Under the pieces are notes generated by a model that saw only the letters and a program-made list of their open reading frames with translations, had not been told where the DNA came from and did no database searches. The translations under genes were made by a program, and so were the position numbers. Of a DNA stretch of 37,797 nucleotides, positions 31,243 through 37,797 are shown piece after piece. Each line of letters starts with the position of its first letter. Within the stretch, counting starts at the first letter, position 1. This stretch comes from Alphaproteobacteria bacterium (GTDB lineage: Bacteria; Pseudomonadota; Alphaproteobacteria; Sphingomonadales; Sphingomonadaceae): the NCBI GenBank assembly GCA_030430365.1, contig JAUIFP010000024.1:1-37797 (forward strand). Reading direction: 5' to 3'.

Positions 31243-31932
31243 TTAGTATCCCTGTGCTTCCTGCACTTCTTCCTGGCTGATCGGGGTGATCTTGATTTCC
31301 ACGCGGCGGTTGCGTGCGCGCCCTTCAGGCGTGGAATTGTCGGCCACCGGATATTGTTCGCCATAGCCGATCGTCTCGACCCGGGCGCTGGAGACGCCGC
31401 GCATGATCAGATAATTGCCCACGGCGTCGGCCCGGCGCTTGGAAAGCTCCAGATTGTACTGGTCGGAACCGGTCGAATCGGTGTGGCCCATCACGTCGAT
31501 CAGGCTGTCCGGATACTGCGTCAGCGAATTGGCGATCTGGTCCAGCGTGCCCTGGAAGGTGGGGCTGATCGTGCTGGAATCGACGGCAAAGGTCACGCCG
31601 TCGGGCAGATTGACCAGAATTGCCTCACCATCGGGGGTCTCGGTCACATCCACGCCGGAGCCGGCGGTCTGTTCCTTCAGTTCCTTGATCTGCTGATCCA
31701 TCTTGTAGCCTACGACACCGCCGGCCACGCCGCCGATGCCCGCGCCCACGATACGCCCGGTCTTGCCGCCGATCAGTCCGCCCAGCAGATAGCCGGCCAG
31801 TGCGCCGCCGCCCGCGCCGATCACGGTGCGAGAAGCCTTCTGTTCGCCGGTATTCGGGTCGGTGACGCAAGCGGAAGTGGTTGCCAGCGCGATCGCGGCG
31901 AAGCTTCCGATAAACAGGCGGGATTTCTTCAT
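31243..31932 (-). CDS. OmpA-family lipoprotein with glycine-zipper region
   Basis: A 229-residue envelope protein. The signal sequence ends TTSAC with probable lipidation of Cys22, followed by a glycine-zipper membrane-like segment (about 35-78, GAGGGALAGYLLGGLIGGKTG) and a C-terminal OmpA domain at about 105-220. The peptidoglycan-binding part includes IDVMGHTDSTGSDQYNLELS, RRADAVGNYLI and NSTPEGRARNRRVEI. This layout matches YiaD/Pal-like outer-membrane lipoproteins that tie the outer membrane to the wall. It diverges from the transporter gene across 170 bases that contain a GGCAT-GG-ATGCC dyad at 31965-31976. Confidence 0.93.
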   Translation of the reverse strand: MKKSRLFIGSFAAIALATTSACVTDPNTGEQKASRTVIGAGGGALAGYLLGGLIGGKTGRIVGAGIGGVAGGVVGYKMDQQIKELKEQTAGSGVDVTETPDGEAILVNLPDGVTFAVDSSTISPTFQGTLDQIANSLTQYPDSLIDVMGHTDSTGSDQYNLELSKRRADAVGNYLIMRGVSSARVETIGYGEQYPVADNSTPEGRARNRRVEIKITPISQEEVQEAQGY

Positions 31933-32102
31933 GTTATGGCCATCCTCATTTCTTGGCTCTGCCAGGCATGGATGCCCGGCGTGCCCGGACTGCCCGCAGT
32001 GTGATTACTGCGCTCTGAACGGTTTGGCGCGCTGTGGGTTCCGAACAAGCGATCAACTCTTCCTCTTTCCCGTAGCGCAATGAATCTGCTAGCGATCCAA
32101 AC

Positions 32103-33434
32103 GTGACACCCTTTCCATGGCCCGACCTCGTGATCATTGCGGGGCTGATCCTCCTCAACGGGATCTTCTCAATGTCCGAACTCGCGATCGTTTCGGCGCG
32201 GGCCGCGCGGCTGCGCGTTGCCGCCGAACGCGGGAGTTCAGCGGCGCAAGTCGCACTGCGGCTTGCCGCCGAACCGGGCAAGTTCCTCTCTACCGTGCAG
32301 ATCGGCATCACGCTGATCGGCATCATCGCCGGCGCCTATTCCGGTGCCAGCCTGGGCGGCCCAGTGGGCGAACGGCTAGTGATTATGGGCATATCGGAGC
32401 AATACGCGCCCGAAATCGGCTTTGCCGTGGTGATCATCCTCACCACCTATTTCAGCCTGGTGATCGGCGAACTGGTGCCCAAGCAGCTGGCACTGCGCGC
32501 AGCCGTGCCGATTGCCCTGATCATGGCCCCGCCGATGGCGCTGCTGTCGAAATTCGCCGCGCCCTTCGTCTGGGTGCTCGACACGTCATCGGCCTTCGTC
32601 ATGCGGATCGCCGGCATCCGCCATCGCGGCGAACACGGCCTGACTGCGGAAGAGCTGCAGATGATCTTTGCCGATGCGACGCGTTCGGGCGCGATCGAGG
32701 AGGATGAGCGCGCGATCATGTCCGGCATCATGAAGCTCGCCAGCCGCCCGGTGCGAGAGCTGATGACGCCGCGCACGGAACTGGACTGGATCGACGAATC
32801 CTCCGGGCCCGAAAGGATCGCCGAAGTTATCGCCGCTTCCGCCCATTCGCTTCTGCCGGTGGCCGACGGTTCGCCCGACAAGGTGGTGGGCGTGGTGAAA
32901 GTCCGCGAAGTCCAGACCCTGCTGCATGACGGCAATTGCCAGTCGCTGGCGCCGATCATGCACAAGGCGGAGGTCATCCCCGATCAGATCGATGCCATGG
33001 ACGCCTTGCGGATCCTGCAGCAATCCGGCGTCGGCATGGCGATGGTCCATGACGAATACGGGCACCTGGAAGGCATCGTTACTCCGGCCGACGTGCTGGA
33101 GGCGCTGGTCGGCACTTTCGCCAGCCATCTGGATGAAGGCGAAGAACCCGACGTGGTCGAAAGAACCGACGGGTCGCTGCTGGTCTCAGGCTCCATGCCC
33201 GCGGATCAGCTGGCGGAACGGCTGGACATCGAACTGCCCGACAACCGGGAATTCGCGACGGCGGCAGGCTTTGCATTGTCGGTGCTCAAGCGCCTGCCGG
33301 TGGTCGGCGAAACCTTCGAAACGCAGGGCTGGGATTTCGAGGTTGTCGATATGGACGGCAGGCGGATCGACAAGCTGTTGGTTAGCGAAGCCGTGAATGA
33401 CGACGAACAGCCCGAGACACAGGGGAAAATGTAG
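32103..33434 (+). CDS. CNNM/CorC-type membrane protein (DUF21 + CBS + CorC_HlyC)
   Basis: A 443-residue protein, often annotated as a hemolysin. An N-terminal DUF21 membrane domain of about four helices (1-165, NGIFSMSELAIVSARAARLR and VIGELVPKQLALR) is followed by a tandem CBS pair (about 205-335, RPVRELMTPRTELDWI, DEYGHLEGIVTPADVLEALV) and a CorC_HlyC domain (about 350-430, LPDNREFATAAGFALSVLKR, WDFEVVDMDGRRIDK). Homologues are magnesium or other divalent-ion transporters; haemolysis is historical labelling. The start is GTG at 32103 with no strong ribosome-binding site. The SET-domain gene follows after 107 bases. Confidence 0.93.
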   Translation: MTPFPWPDLVIIAGLILLNGIFSMSELAIVSARAARLRVAAERGSSAAQVALRLAAEPGKFLSTVQIGITLIGIIAGAYSGASLGGPVGERLVIMGISEQYAPEIGFAVVIILTTYFSLVIGELVPKQLALRAAVPIALIMAPPMALLSKFAAPFVWVLDTSSAFVMRIAGIRHRGEHGLTAEELQMIFADATRSGAIEEDERAIMSGIMKLASRPVRELMTPRTELDWIDESSGPERIAEVIAASAHSLLPVADGSPDKVVGVVKVREVQTLLHDGNCQSLAPIMHKAEVIPDQIDAMDALRILQQSGVGMAMVHDEYGHLEGIVTPADVLEALVGTFASHLDEGEEPDVVERTDGSLLVSGSMPADQLAERLDIELPDNREFATAAGFALSVLKRLPVVGETFETQGWDFEVVDMDGRRIDKLLVSEAVNDDEQPETQGKM

Positions 33435-33541
33435 AACGCCCCACTTGCCGCAGGCGCGCGGCGGGAGCACCTATTGCATCGTCGCCGGAAGGTCCGGCGA
33501 TGCGTGGGCGCCCGCCTGTTTGTGCGCCCGGACACCCGAAC

Positions 33542-33979
33542 ATGATGATTGTTCCGACCTATGTCGGCCCCAGCGATATCGAAGGGGTCGGTATTTTTGC
33601 GGCTGCACCGATCAAGAGCGGTACGGCAATTTGGACGCTCGCCGAAAAGTTCGATTTGTTGGTGAAGGAGAACGATCTCCCCACGCTAACCGAACTCCAG
33701 CGCGATTTCATCGAACGCTACGGCTATCCTCACATGACCCGGCCAGGGCTGATTGTTCTAGAATACGACAATGGCCGTTTCATGAATCACAGCGATCAGC
33801 CCAATACGGATTTCCGAAATCCGGATGTTGCCTGGGCTGTGCGCGATATTGCCGCTGGGGAGGAGCTCACCTGCAATTATGCGGAGTTCGATCCCAGCTT
33901 CACAATGTTGCCGGGGCGCCAATTCACCGCCCAGCGGGCAACCGATAATCCGGGCCTCGCTGCCGGGATGGCCGCATGA
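33542..33979 (+). CDS. Small SET-domain protein
   Basis: A 145-residue protein consisting of little more than a SET domain: GVGIFAAAPIKSGTAIW at about 15-31, the cofactor/active-site motif FMNHSDQPNTDF (NHS at 82-84) and GEELTCNYAEFD at 106-117 with the catalytic-region tyrosine. SET proteins transfer methyl groups from S-adenosylmethionine to lysines; small bacterial ones have few known targets. The post-SET cysteines seen in eukaryotic enzymes are absent. ATG 33542 or 33545 is the likely start; no good ribosome-binding site is seen, and the frame is open to 33500. Convergent with the BamF-like gene. Confidence 0.88.
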   Translation: MMIVPTYVGPSDIEGVGIFAAAPIKSGTAIWTLAEKFDLLVKENDLPTLTELQRDFIERYGYPHMTRPGLIVLEYDNGRFMNHSDQPNTDFRNPDVAWAVRDIAAGEELTCNYAEFDPSFTMLPGRQFTAQRATDNPGLAAGMAA

Positions 33980-33984
33980 CATTT

Positions 33985-34011
33985 CCGGCCAGGGCGTTCA
34001 GCCCTGGCCGG
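33985..34011. terminator. Perfect 11-bp hairpin at the SET / BamF-like convergent junction
   Basis: CCGGCCAGGGC (33985-33995), loop GTTCA and GCCCTGGCCGG (34001-34011). It begins 6 bases after the SET-gene stop and includes the last four codons of the BamF-like gene, whose TGA stop lies in the loop (complement of 33998-34000). It could act on both strands. No T-run flanks it, so a bidirectional 3'-end role is likely but unproven. Confidence 0.6.
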
Positions 34012-34414
34012 GAATCAGTGCCTGGGCTTCGCGTCCGTCGCCTTCCGGTGCCGACACGATCGTGCGGGTGATGGTACCCTTGTCCACCGTGTGGGTGTCC
34101 AGATCGCCAATGGCGGAGCGGATGCCCGGATCGGCGGTTCCCGCCCGTTCGAGCAGGCTGGTTTCGCTGCCGCTGCGCGCGGAAGGCCCGCCGAACATCG
34201 CATCCAGCGCCTGCTGGCCGGCGCTGTCGTCGGCCGGGCGCGGCGCGCCGGGCTGCGGAGGGACGAGATTGAAATCGGGCGGAACCACCAGCGGCGCCTG
34301 GCGCTGCACGGCGAATTCGTCCGGCCGCTCGCGGTTGAAGATTCCGCCGCCGCCGCAACCGGCAAGCATGGCCGCACCAGCGGCAAGCAGGATCGTGGTG
34401 GTGGATTTACGCAT
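33998..34414 (-). CDS. BamF/DUF3035-like outer-membrane lipoprotein
   Basis: A 138-residue lipoprotein: signal peptide with a perfect lipobox LAGC (Cys20), a short Gly/Arg stretch, then RPDEFAVQRQAPLVVPPDFN, the motif of DUF3035 and of the alphaproteobacterial BAM-complex lipoprotein BamF, related to a motif in BamC. The rest is low-complexity and probably disordered. A role in outer-membrane protein assembly is inference from the motif. The ATG at 34414 shares one base with the lspA stop (TGATG), and lspA encodes the peptidase that would process it. Confidence 0.82.
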   Translation of the reverse strand: MRKSTTTILLAAGAAMLAGCGGGGIFNRERPDEFAVQRQAPLVVPPDFNLVPPQPGAPRPADDSAGQQALDAMFGGPSARSGSETSLLERAGTADPGIRSAIGDLDTHTVDKGTITRTIVSAPEGDGREAQALIPGQG

Positions 34415-34977
34415 CAATGTGTCTCCGTGGCCGCATCGCCAGTCTTGGCGGCCTTGTCGTCTTTTGCATCGCCGCTCTCTTCGCCGTGCTTGTCGCGCAG
34501 GAAAAGCGAGCGGGCAAGGATAATCAGGACGCCGATCGTGATCGCCGCGTCCGCGATATTGAAGATCAGGAAGGGGCGAAAGGTCCCGATGTGGAAATCC
34601 GCATAATCGATGACATAGCCATAGACGCTGCGATCGCGGATATTGCCGGCCGCGCCGCCCAGGATCATCGCGAGCGCGGCAATGTCGATCAGCTTTTTCT
34701 CGCGCATCATCCAGATCAGCACGACCAGCGCGATCAGCCCGGTCACGCCCACCAGAATCCAGCGCATCTCCGCCGAAGTGGCCGTCAGCATACCCAGAGA
34801 GACGCCGTAATTCTGCGTCCAGGTCAGATCGAAGAAGGGCAGCAGGTCGATCTTGCCACCCGGCTGGTTGCGCAAGTCAAACGGCACCAGCATCAGCCAT
34901 TTGACCCAGCGGTCGACGGCGAAGATCGCCGCGGCCAGCGACAGGCCGATCAGGCGGTTGCGCGAAACCGCGGTCAT
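34414..34977 (-). CDS. lspA: Lipoprotein signal peptidase (signal peptidase II)
   Basis: A 187-residue inner-membrane aspartyl protease that removes the signal peptide of diacylated prolipoproteins. Four membrane helices; catalytic aspartates Asp124 (YVIDYADFH) and Asp143 (FNIADAAI) sit at the same numbers as in E. coli LspA. The other conserved blocks are [11 protein letters not shown] and [10 protein letters not shown]. The charged C-terminal tail (about 165-187) is longer than usual. The ATG overlaps the ileS stop by 4 bases; ileS-lspA is a widespread pair. The frame extends to 35073 but that lies inside ileS. Confidence 0.95.
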   Translation of the reverse strand: MTAVSRNRLIGLSLAAAIFAVDRWVKWLMLVPFDLRNQPGGKIDLLPFFDLTWTQNYGVSLGMLTATSAEMRWILVGVTGLIALVVLIWMMREKKLIDIAALAMILGGAAGNIRDRSVYGYVIDYADFHIGTFRPFLIFNIADAAITIGVLIILARSLFLRDKHGEESGDAKDDKAAKTGDAATETH

Positions 34978-37797
34978 GCGGCGGCGTCCACTGCGCGCAC
35001 GACCTCTTCGCAGCGCCCGCACAGCGCGCCGTCTTCCGCCACTTCGGGCAGGTGCCGCCAGCAGCGGCCGCATTTGTCTTCCGAGGTACGCATGACGCTC
35101 ACTTCATCCACTTGGCCGGTCTTGACTGTCGAAACGATGAACAGCTCGGCCAGGAATGCCGGATCGCTGTAATCCGCCAGTTCGGGCCCGATCGCCGGGA
35201 TCGATGCCACGGCTTCCAGGCTGGAGCGGATCGTCTTTTCGCGGCGCAGCGGTTCGATCGCTTCGTTCACGTCTTCGCGCAGATCGCGCAGATGCTGCCA
35301 GGTGACCATTTCCGCATGGGCTTCCGGCAGTTCGGGCCATTCCAGCAGATGGACGCTGCCGCCTTCGGGATAGCGCGTGCTCCACACTTCCTCCGCCGTG
35401 AACACCAGCACCGGCGCGGAATAGCGGATCAGTGCGTGGAACAGCGTGTCCAGAACGGTGCGATAGGCGCGCCGCTTCAGGCTATCCGGCGCATCGCAAT
35501 AGAGGCAGTCCTTGCGGATATCGAAATAGAAGGCGGACAGGTCTTCATTGCAGAAGTCCGTCAGCGCACGGATATAGGCGTTGAAGTCGTAAGCCTCGAT
35601 CGCGGCGCGCAGCGCATTGTCCAGATCGCGCAGCAGCGCGAGCATATAGCGCTCCAGCTCCGGCATCTCGTGTACGGCCTCGATCCGTTCGGCGGCTTCG
35701 TCGTAATCGCCCAGCGCGCCCAGCAGATAGCGGAAGGTGTTGCGCAATTTGCGGTACTGGTCGGAAGAGCCCTTCAGGATCTCGTCCCCGATCCGGTGAT
35801 CTTCGGTGTAATCGACCGAAAGCGCCCACAGCCGCACGATATCGGCGCCGTATTGCTCCATCACTTTCAGCGGGCTGACCGTATTGCCCTTGGACTTGGC
35901 CATCTTCTCGCCCTTGGCATCCATGGTGAAACCATGGGTCAGCACGGCCTTGTAGGGCGCATGGCCGCGCGTGGCGCAGCTTTCCAGGAGAGAGGATTGG
36001 AACCAGCCGCGATGCTGGTCGCTGCCTTCCAGATAGAGGTCGGCAGGCGGGCCTTCATAACCTTCGGGCCGGGTCAGCTCCGGCCAGCGTCCGCTCTCCA
36101 GAACGAAGGCATGGGTGCAGCCCGAATCGAACCACACGTCCAGAATGTCCGTCACCCGCTCATAATCGGCGGCGCTGTAATCGTTGCCCAGCAGGGCCTG
36201 GGCGTTTTCCTCGTCCCAGGCATCCACCCCGCCATCGCGCACGGCGGCAATGATCCGCGCGTTCACTTGCGGGTCGCGCAAATATTCGCCGCTCTCGCGG
36301 TGGACGAACAAAGTGATCGGCACGCCCCAGGCGCGCTGGCGCGAGAGCACCCAGTCGGGCCGCCCTTCCACCATGCTGCCGATCCGGCGGCGGCCTTTTT
36401 CGGGCACGAAGCGGGTATCGGCAATCGCCTGCGTCGCCAGCTCGCGCAAGGTGCCCGTCATGCCCGATACTCCCAGCGCGACGGCGCCGCCCACACCGTT
36501 TGCGGCGGCGACGGGGTATTCCATCGTCGTCAGCGGCTTGTCCATCGGCACGAACCATTGCGGCGTGCAGCGGAAGATCACCTTGGCCTTGCTGCGCCAG
36601 CTATGTGGATAGCTGTGTTGATAATCGGTGGATGCGCTGAGCAAAGCTCCAGCGTCCCTGAGGTCTGAGCAAATCGGGCCGTCCGGCGCGTTGAACTTGG
36701 GATTGATCACGCTGGCGCTGCGCTCGTCCGTGCGCGGCAGCCACAGCCAGTCCTCGCGGTAGCGGCCATCGCCTTCCACCACGAATTTGGGCGAGATGCC
36801 ATGCGCCTTACACAGATCAAAATCGTCCTCGCCGTGGTCGGGCGCCATATGGACCAGCCCGGTGCCGCTTTCGGTGGTGACGAAGTCACCCGGCAGGAAG
36901 GGGCGCGGCTCGGCATAGAAGCCGCCCAGATCGTGCATCGGATGCTGGGCCACGGTTCCGGCGAGTTCGGAGCCTTTGATAATCTGGCCTTTTTCGAAGA
37001 TCAGAGTGCCGCCAGATTTGAAGTTGCTTTGAAAGCGTTCTTGTACCGTTTCGACAAGCGAAGACGCGACGAGTATAGCCTTGCCATGGAAGCGAGCGAA
37101 TAGGTCGTCGACTCCAGGTTCATCACTGCCAACACCTGTTACAGTGCAAAGCTGGTACTCGACATCCGTCCCATAGGCGATCGCCTGGTTCATCGGGATC
37201 GTCCAGGGCGTTGTGGTCCAGATCACGGCATGCGCGCCGATCAGTTCTTCGATCGGTGATTCCGTAATCCGGAAGGCCACATCGATCTGGGTCGAGGTGA
37301 TATCCTCATATTCCACTTCGGCTTCTGCCAGAGCGGTCTTTTCCACCGGGCTCCACATCACCGGCTTGGCCCCGCGATAGATCTGGCCCGCTTCGGCGAA
37401 TTTCAGCAGTTCCGAAACGATCGTCGCCTCGGCTTCGAAATCCATGGTGAGATAGGGATTGTCCCAATCGCCGTTCACGCCCAGCCGTTTCAGCTGCTCG
37501 CGCTGCACATCCACCCAGTGCTGCGCATAGGCGCGGCATTCGGCGCGGAATTCCTTGGCCGGAACCTCATCCTTGTTGAGCTTCTTCTTGCGGTAGTTTT
37601 CTTCCACCTTCCATTCGATCGGCAGGCCGTGGCAGTCCCAGCCGGGAACGTAAGGCGCATCCTTGCCCAACAGGCTCTGCGTGCGCACCACCATGTCCTT
37701 CAGGATGTGGTTCAGCGCATGGCCGATATGCATGTCGCCATTCGCATAGGGCGGGCCGTCATGCAGGATGAATTTCTCGCGCCCGGCGCGCGCCTCG
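34974..37797 (-). CDS. ileS: Isoleucyl-tRNA synthetase (5' end outside window)
   Basis: About 940 residues of the class I synthetase that charges tRNA-Ile; the frame remains open to the window edge, reading [20 protein letters not shown] before the HIGH motif MHIGHALN. Further landmarks: [14 protein letters not shown], the CP1 editing domain ([26 protein letters not shown]), [13 protein letters not shown], the KMSKS loop as KMAKSKGN, and a C-terminal zinc-finger-like CGRCWRHL...CGRCEE. Only the N-terminal tens of residues are missing. Within the editing domain, 36961-37140 is visibly less GC-rich (about 51 percent, counted) than flanks (about 57-67 percent), hinting at a mosaic allele. First of the ileS-lspA-BamF-like operon in view. 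Confidence 0.96.
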   Translation of the reverse strand, partial: EARAGREKFILHDGPPYANGDMHIGHALNHILKDMVVRTQSLLGKDAPYVPGWDCHGLPIEWKVEENYRKKKLNKDEVPAKEFRAECRAYAQHWVDVQREQLKRLGVNGDWDNPYLTMDFEAEATIVSELLKFAEAGQIYRGAKPVMWSPVEKTALAEAEVEYEDITSTQIDVAFRITESPIEELIGAHAVIWTTTPWTIPMNQAIAYGTDVEYQLCTVTGVGSDEPGVDDLFARFHGKAILVASSLVETVQERFQSNFKSGGTLIFEKGQIIKGSELAGTVAQHPMHDLGGFYAEPRPFLPGDFVTTESGTGLVHMAPDHGEDDFDLCKAHGISPKFVVEGDGRYREDWLWLPRTDERSASVINPKFNAPDGPICSDLRDAGALLSASTDYQHSYPHSWRSKAKVIFRCTPQWFVPMDKPLTTMEYPVAAANGVGGAVALGVSGMTGTLRELATQAIADTRFVPEKGRRRIGSMVEGRPDWVLSRQRAWGVPITLFVHRESGEYLRDPQVNARIIAAVRDGGVDAWDEENAQALLGNDYSAADYERVTDILDVWFDSGCTHAFVLESGRWPELTRPEGYEGPPADLYLEGSDQHRGWFQSSLLESCATRGHAPYKAVLTHGFTMDAKGEKMAKSKGNTVSPLKVMEQYGADIVRLWALSVDYTEDHRIGDEILKGSSDQYRKLRNTFRYLLGALGDYDEAAERIEAVHEMPELERYMLALLRDLDNALRAAIEAYDFNAYIRALTDFCNEDLSAFYFDIRKDCLYCDAPDSLKRRAYRTVLDTLFHALIRYSAPVLVFTAEEVWSTRYPEGGSVHLLEWPELPEAHAEMVTWQHLRDLREDVNEAIEPLRREKTIRSSLEAVASIPAIGPELADYSDPAFLAELFIVSTVKTGQVDEVSVMRTSEDKCGRCWRHLPEVAEDGALCGRCEEVVRAVDAAA

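Noticed and set aside
35052-36668. A 538-codon plus-strand frame opposite ileS
   Set aside because: Shadow of the synthetase caused by high GC third positions; biased composition and no family features.
1-37797. Mobile elements, CRISPR arrays, tRNA genes, defence or biosynthetic clusters
   Set aside because: Looked for transposase-like frames, repeat-spacer periodicity, tRNA signatures and clusters of accessory genes; none seen.

Overview
The window looks like ordinary core chromosome of a GC-rich alphaproteobacterium, most likely order Sphingomonadales (Erythrobacteraceae-like). The placement rests on the CtrA inhibitor SciP (DUF1153), a Coq7-type di-iron ubiquinone hydroxylase, a 399-residue SucC, a BamF/DUF3035-like lipoprotein beside lspA, a bactofilin/M23 pair, and a secreted four-cysteine protein of a kind I associate with sphingomonads. 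No database was searched, so the rank is inference. I see no tRNA or rRNA gene, insertion sequence, prophage, CRISPR array or toxin-antitoxin module.

Layout. 1-1311 (-): start of a bactofilin gene and a membrane-anchored M23 peptidase (cell shape). 1572-8362 (+): proA, an aldo/keto reductase, nadD, rsfS, rlmH, an EnvC-like LytM protein and a CtpA protease, linking NAD synthesis, ribosome control and wall remodelling. 8370-11294 (+): dsbB, coq7, a secreted protein of unknown function and wecB. 11291-14529 (-): a GFA-family protein, then fabI, a YihY-type membrane protein and a DnaJ-type chaperone in a tightly overlapped operon (transcribed dnaJ to fabI). 14733-16294 (+): pdxH and a cation-diffusion transporter. 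16303-17836: a beta-lactamase-fold lipoprotein and a small anchored Cys-rich protein, divergent with almost no space between them. 17858-19027 (-): mnmA. 19143-19756 (+): a small unknown ORF translationally coupled to sciP, ending in a strong intrinsic terminator. 19988-26457 (+): a GlsB-type membrane protein followed by a large RNA hairpin, then an RND efflux adaptor and pump with a DUF445 protein coupled to the pump. 26505-28180 (-): etfBA. 28376-28813 (+): an LprI-like protein. 28848-30047 (-): sucC. 30153-30947 (+): a CysQ/IMPase-family phosphatase. 31243-31932 (-): an OmpA-family lipoprotein. 32103-33979 (+): a CNNM/CorC-type transporter and a SET-domain protein. 33998-37797 (-): ileS (5' end outside the window), lspA and a BamF-like lipoprotein.

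No clear new multi-gene system such as a defence island or biosynthetic cluster is visible. The best leads are: the 105-residue ORF overlapping sciP by 4 bases, with two GANTC sites upstream; an RND pump with two apparent extra membrane helices and a coupled DUF445 gene; a near-perfect 21-bp RNA hairpin after the GlsB gene; the anchored Cys-rich module beside a serine hydrolase; and hairpins placed over stop codons at several convergent gene junctions.
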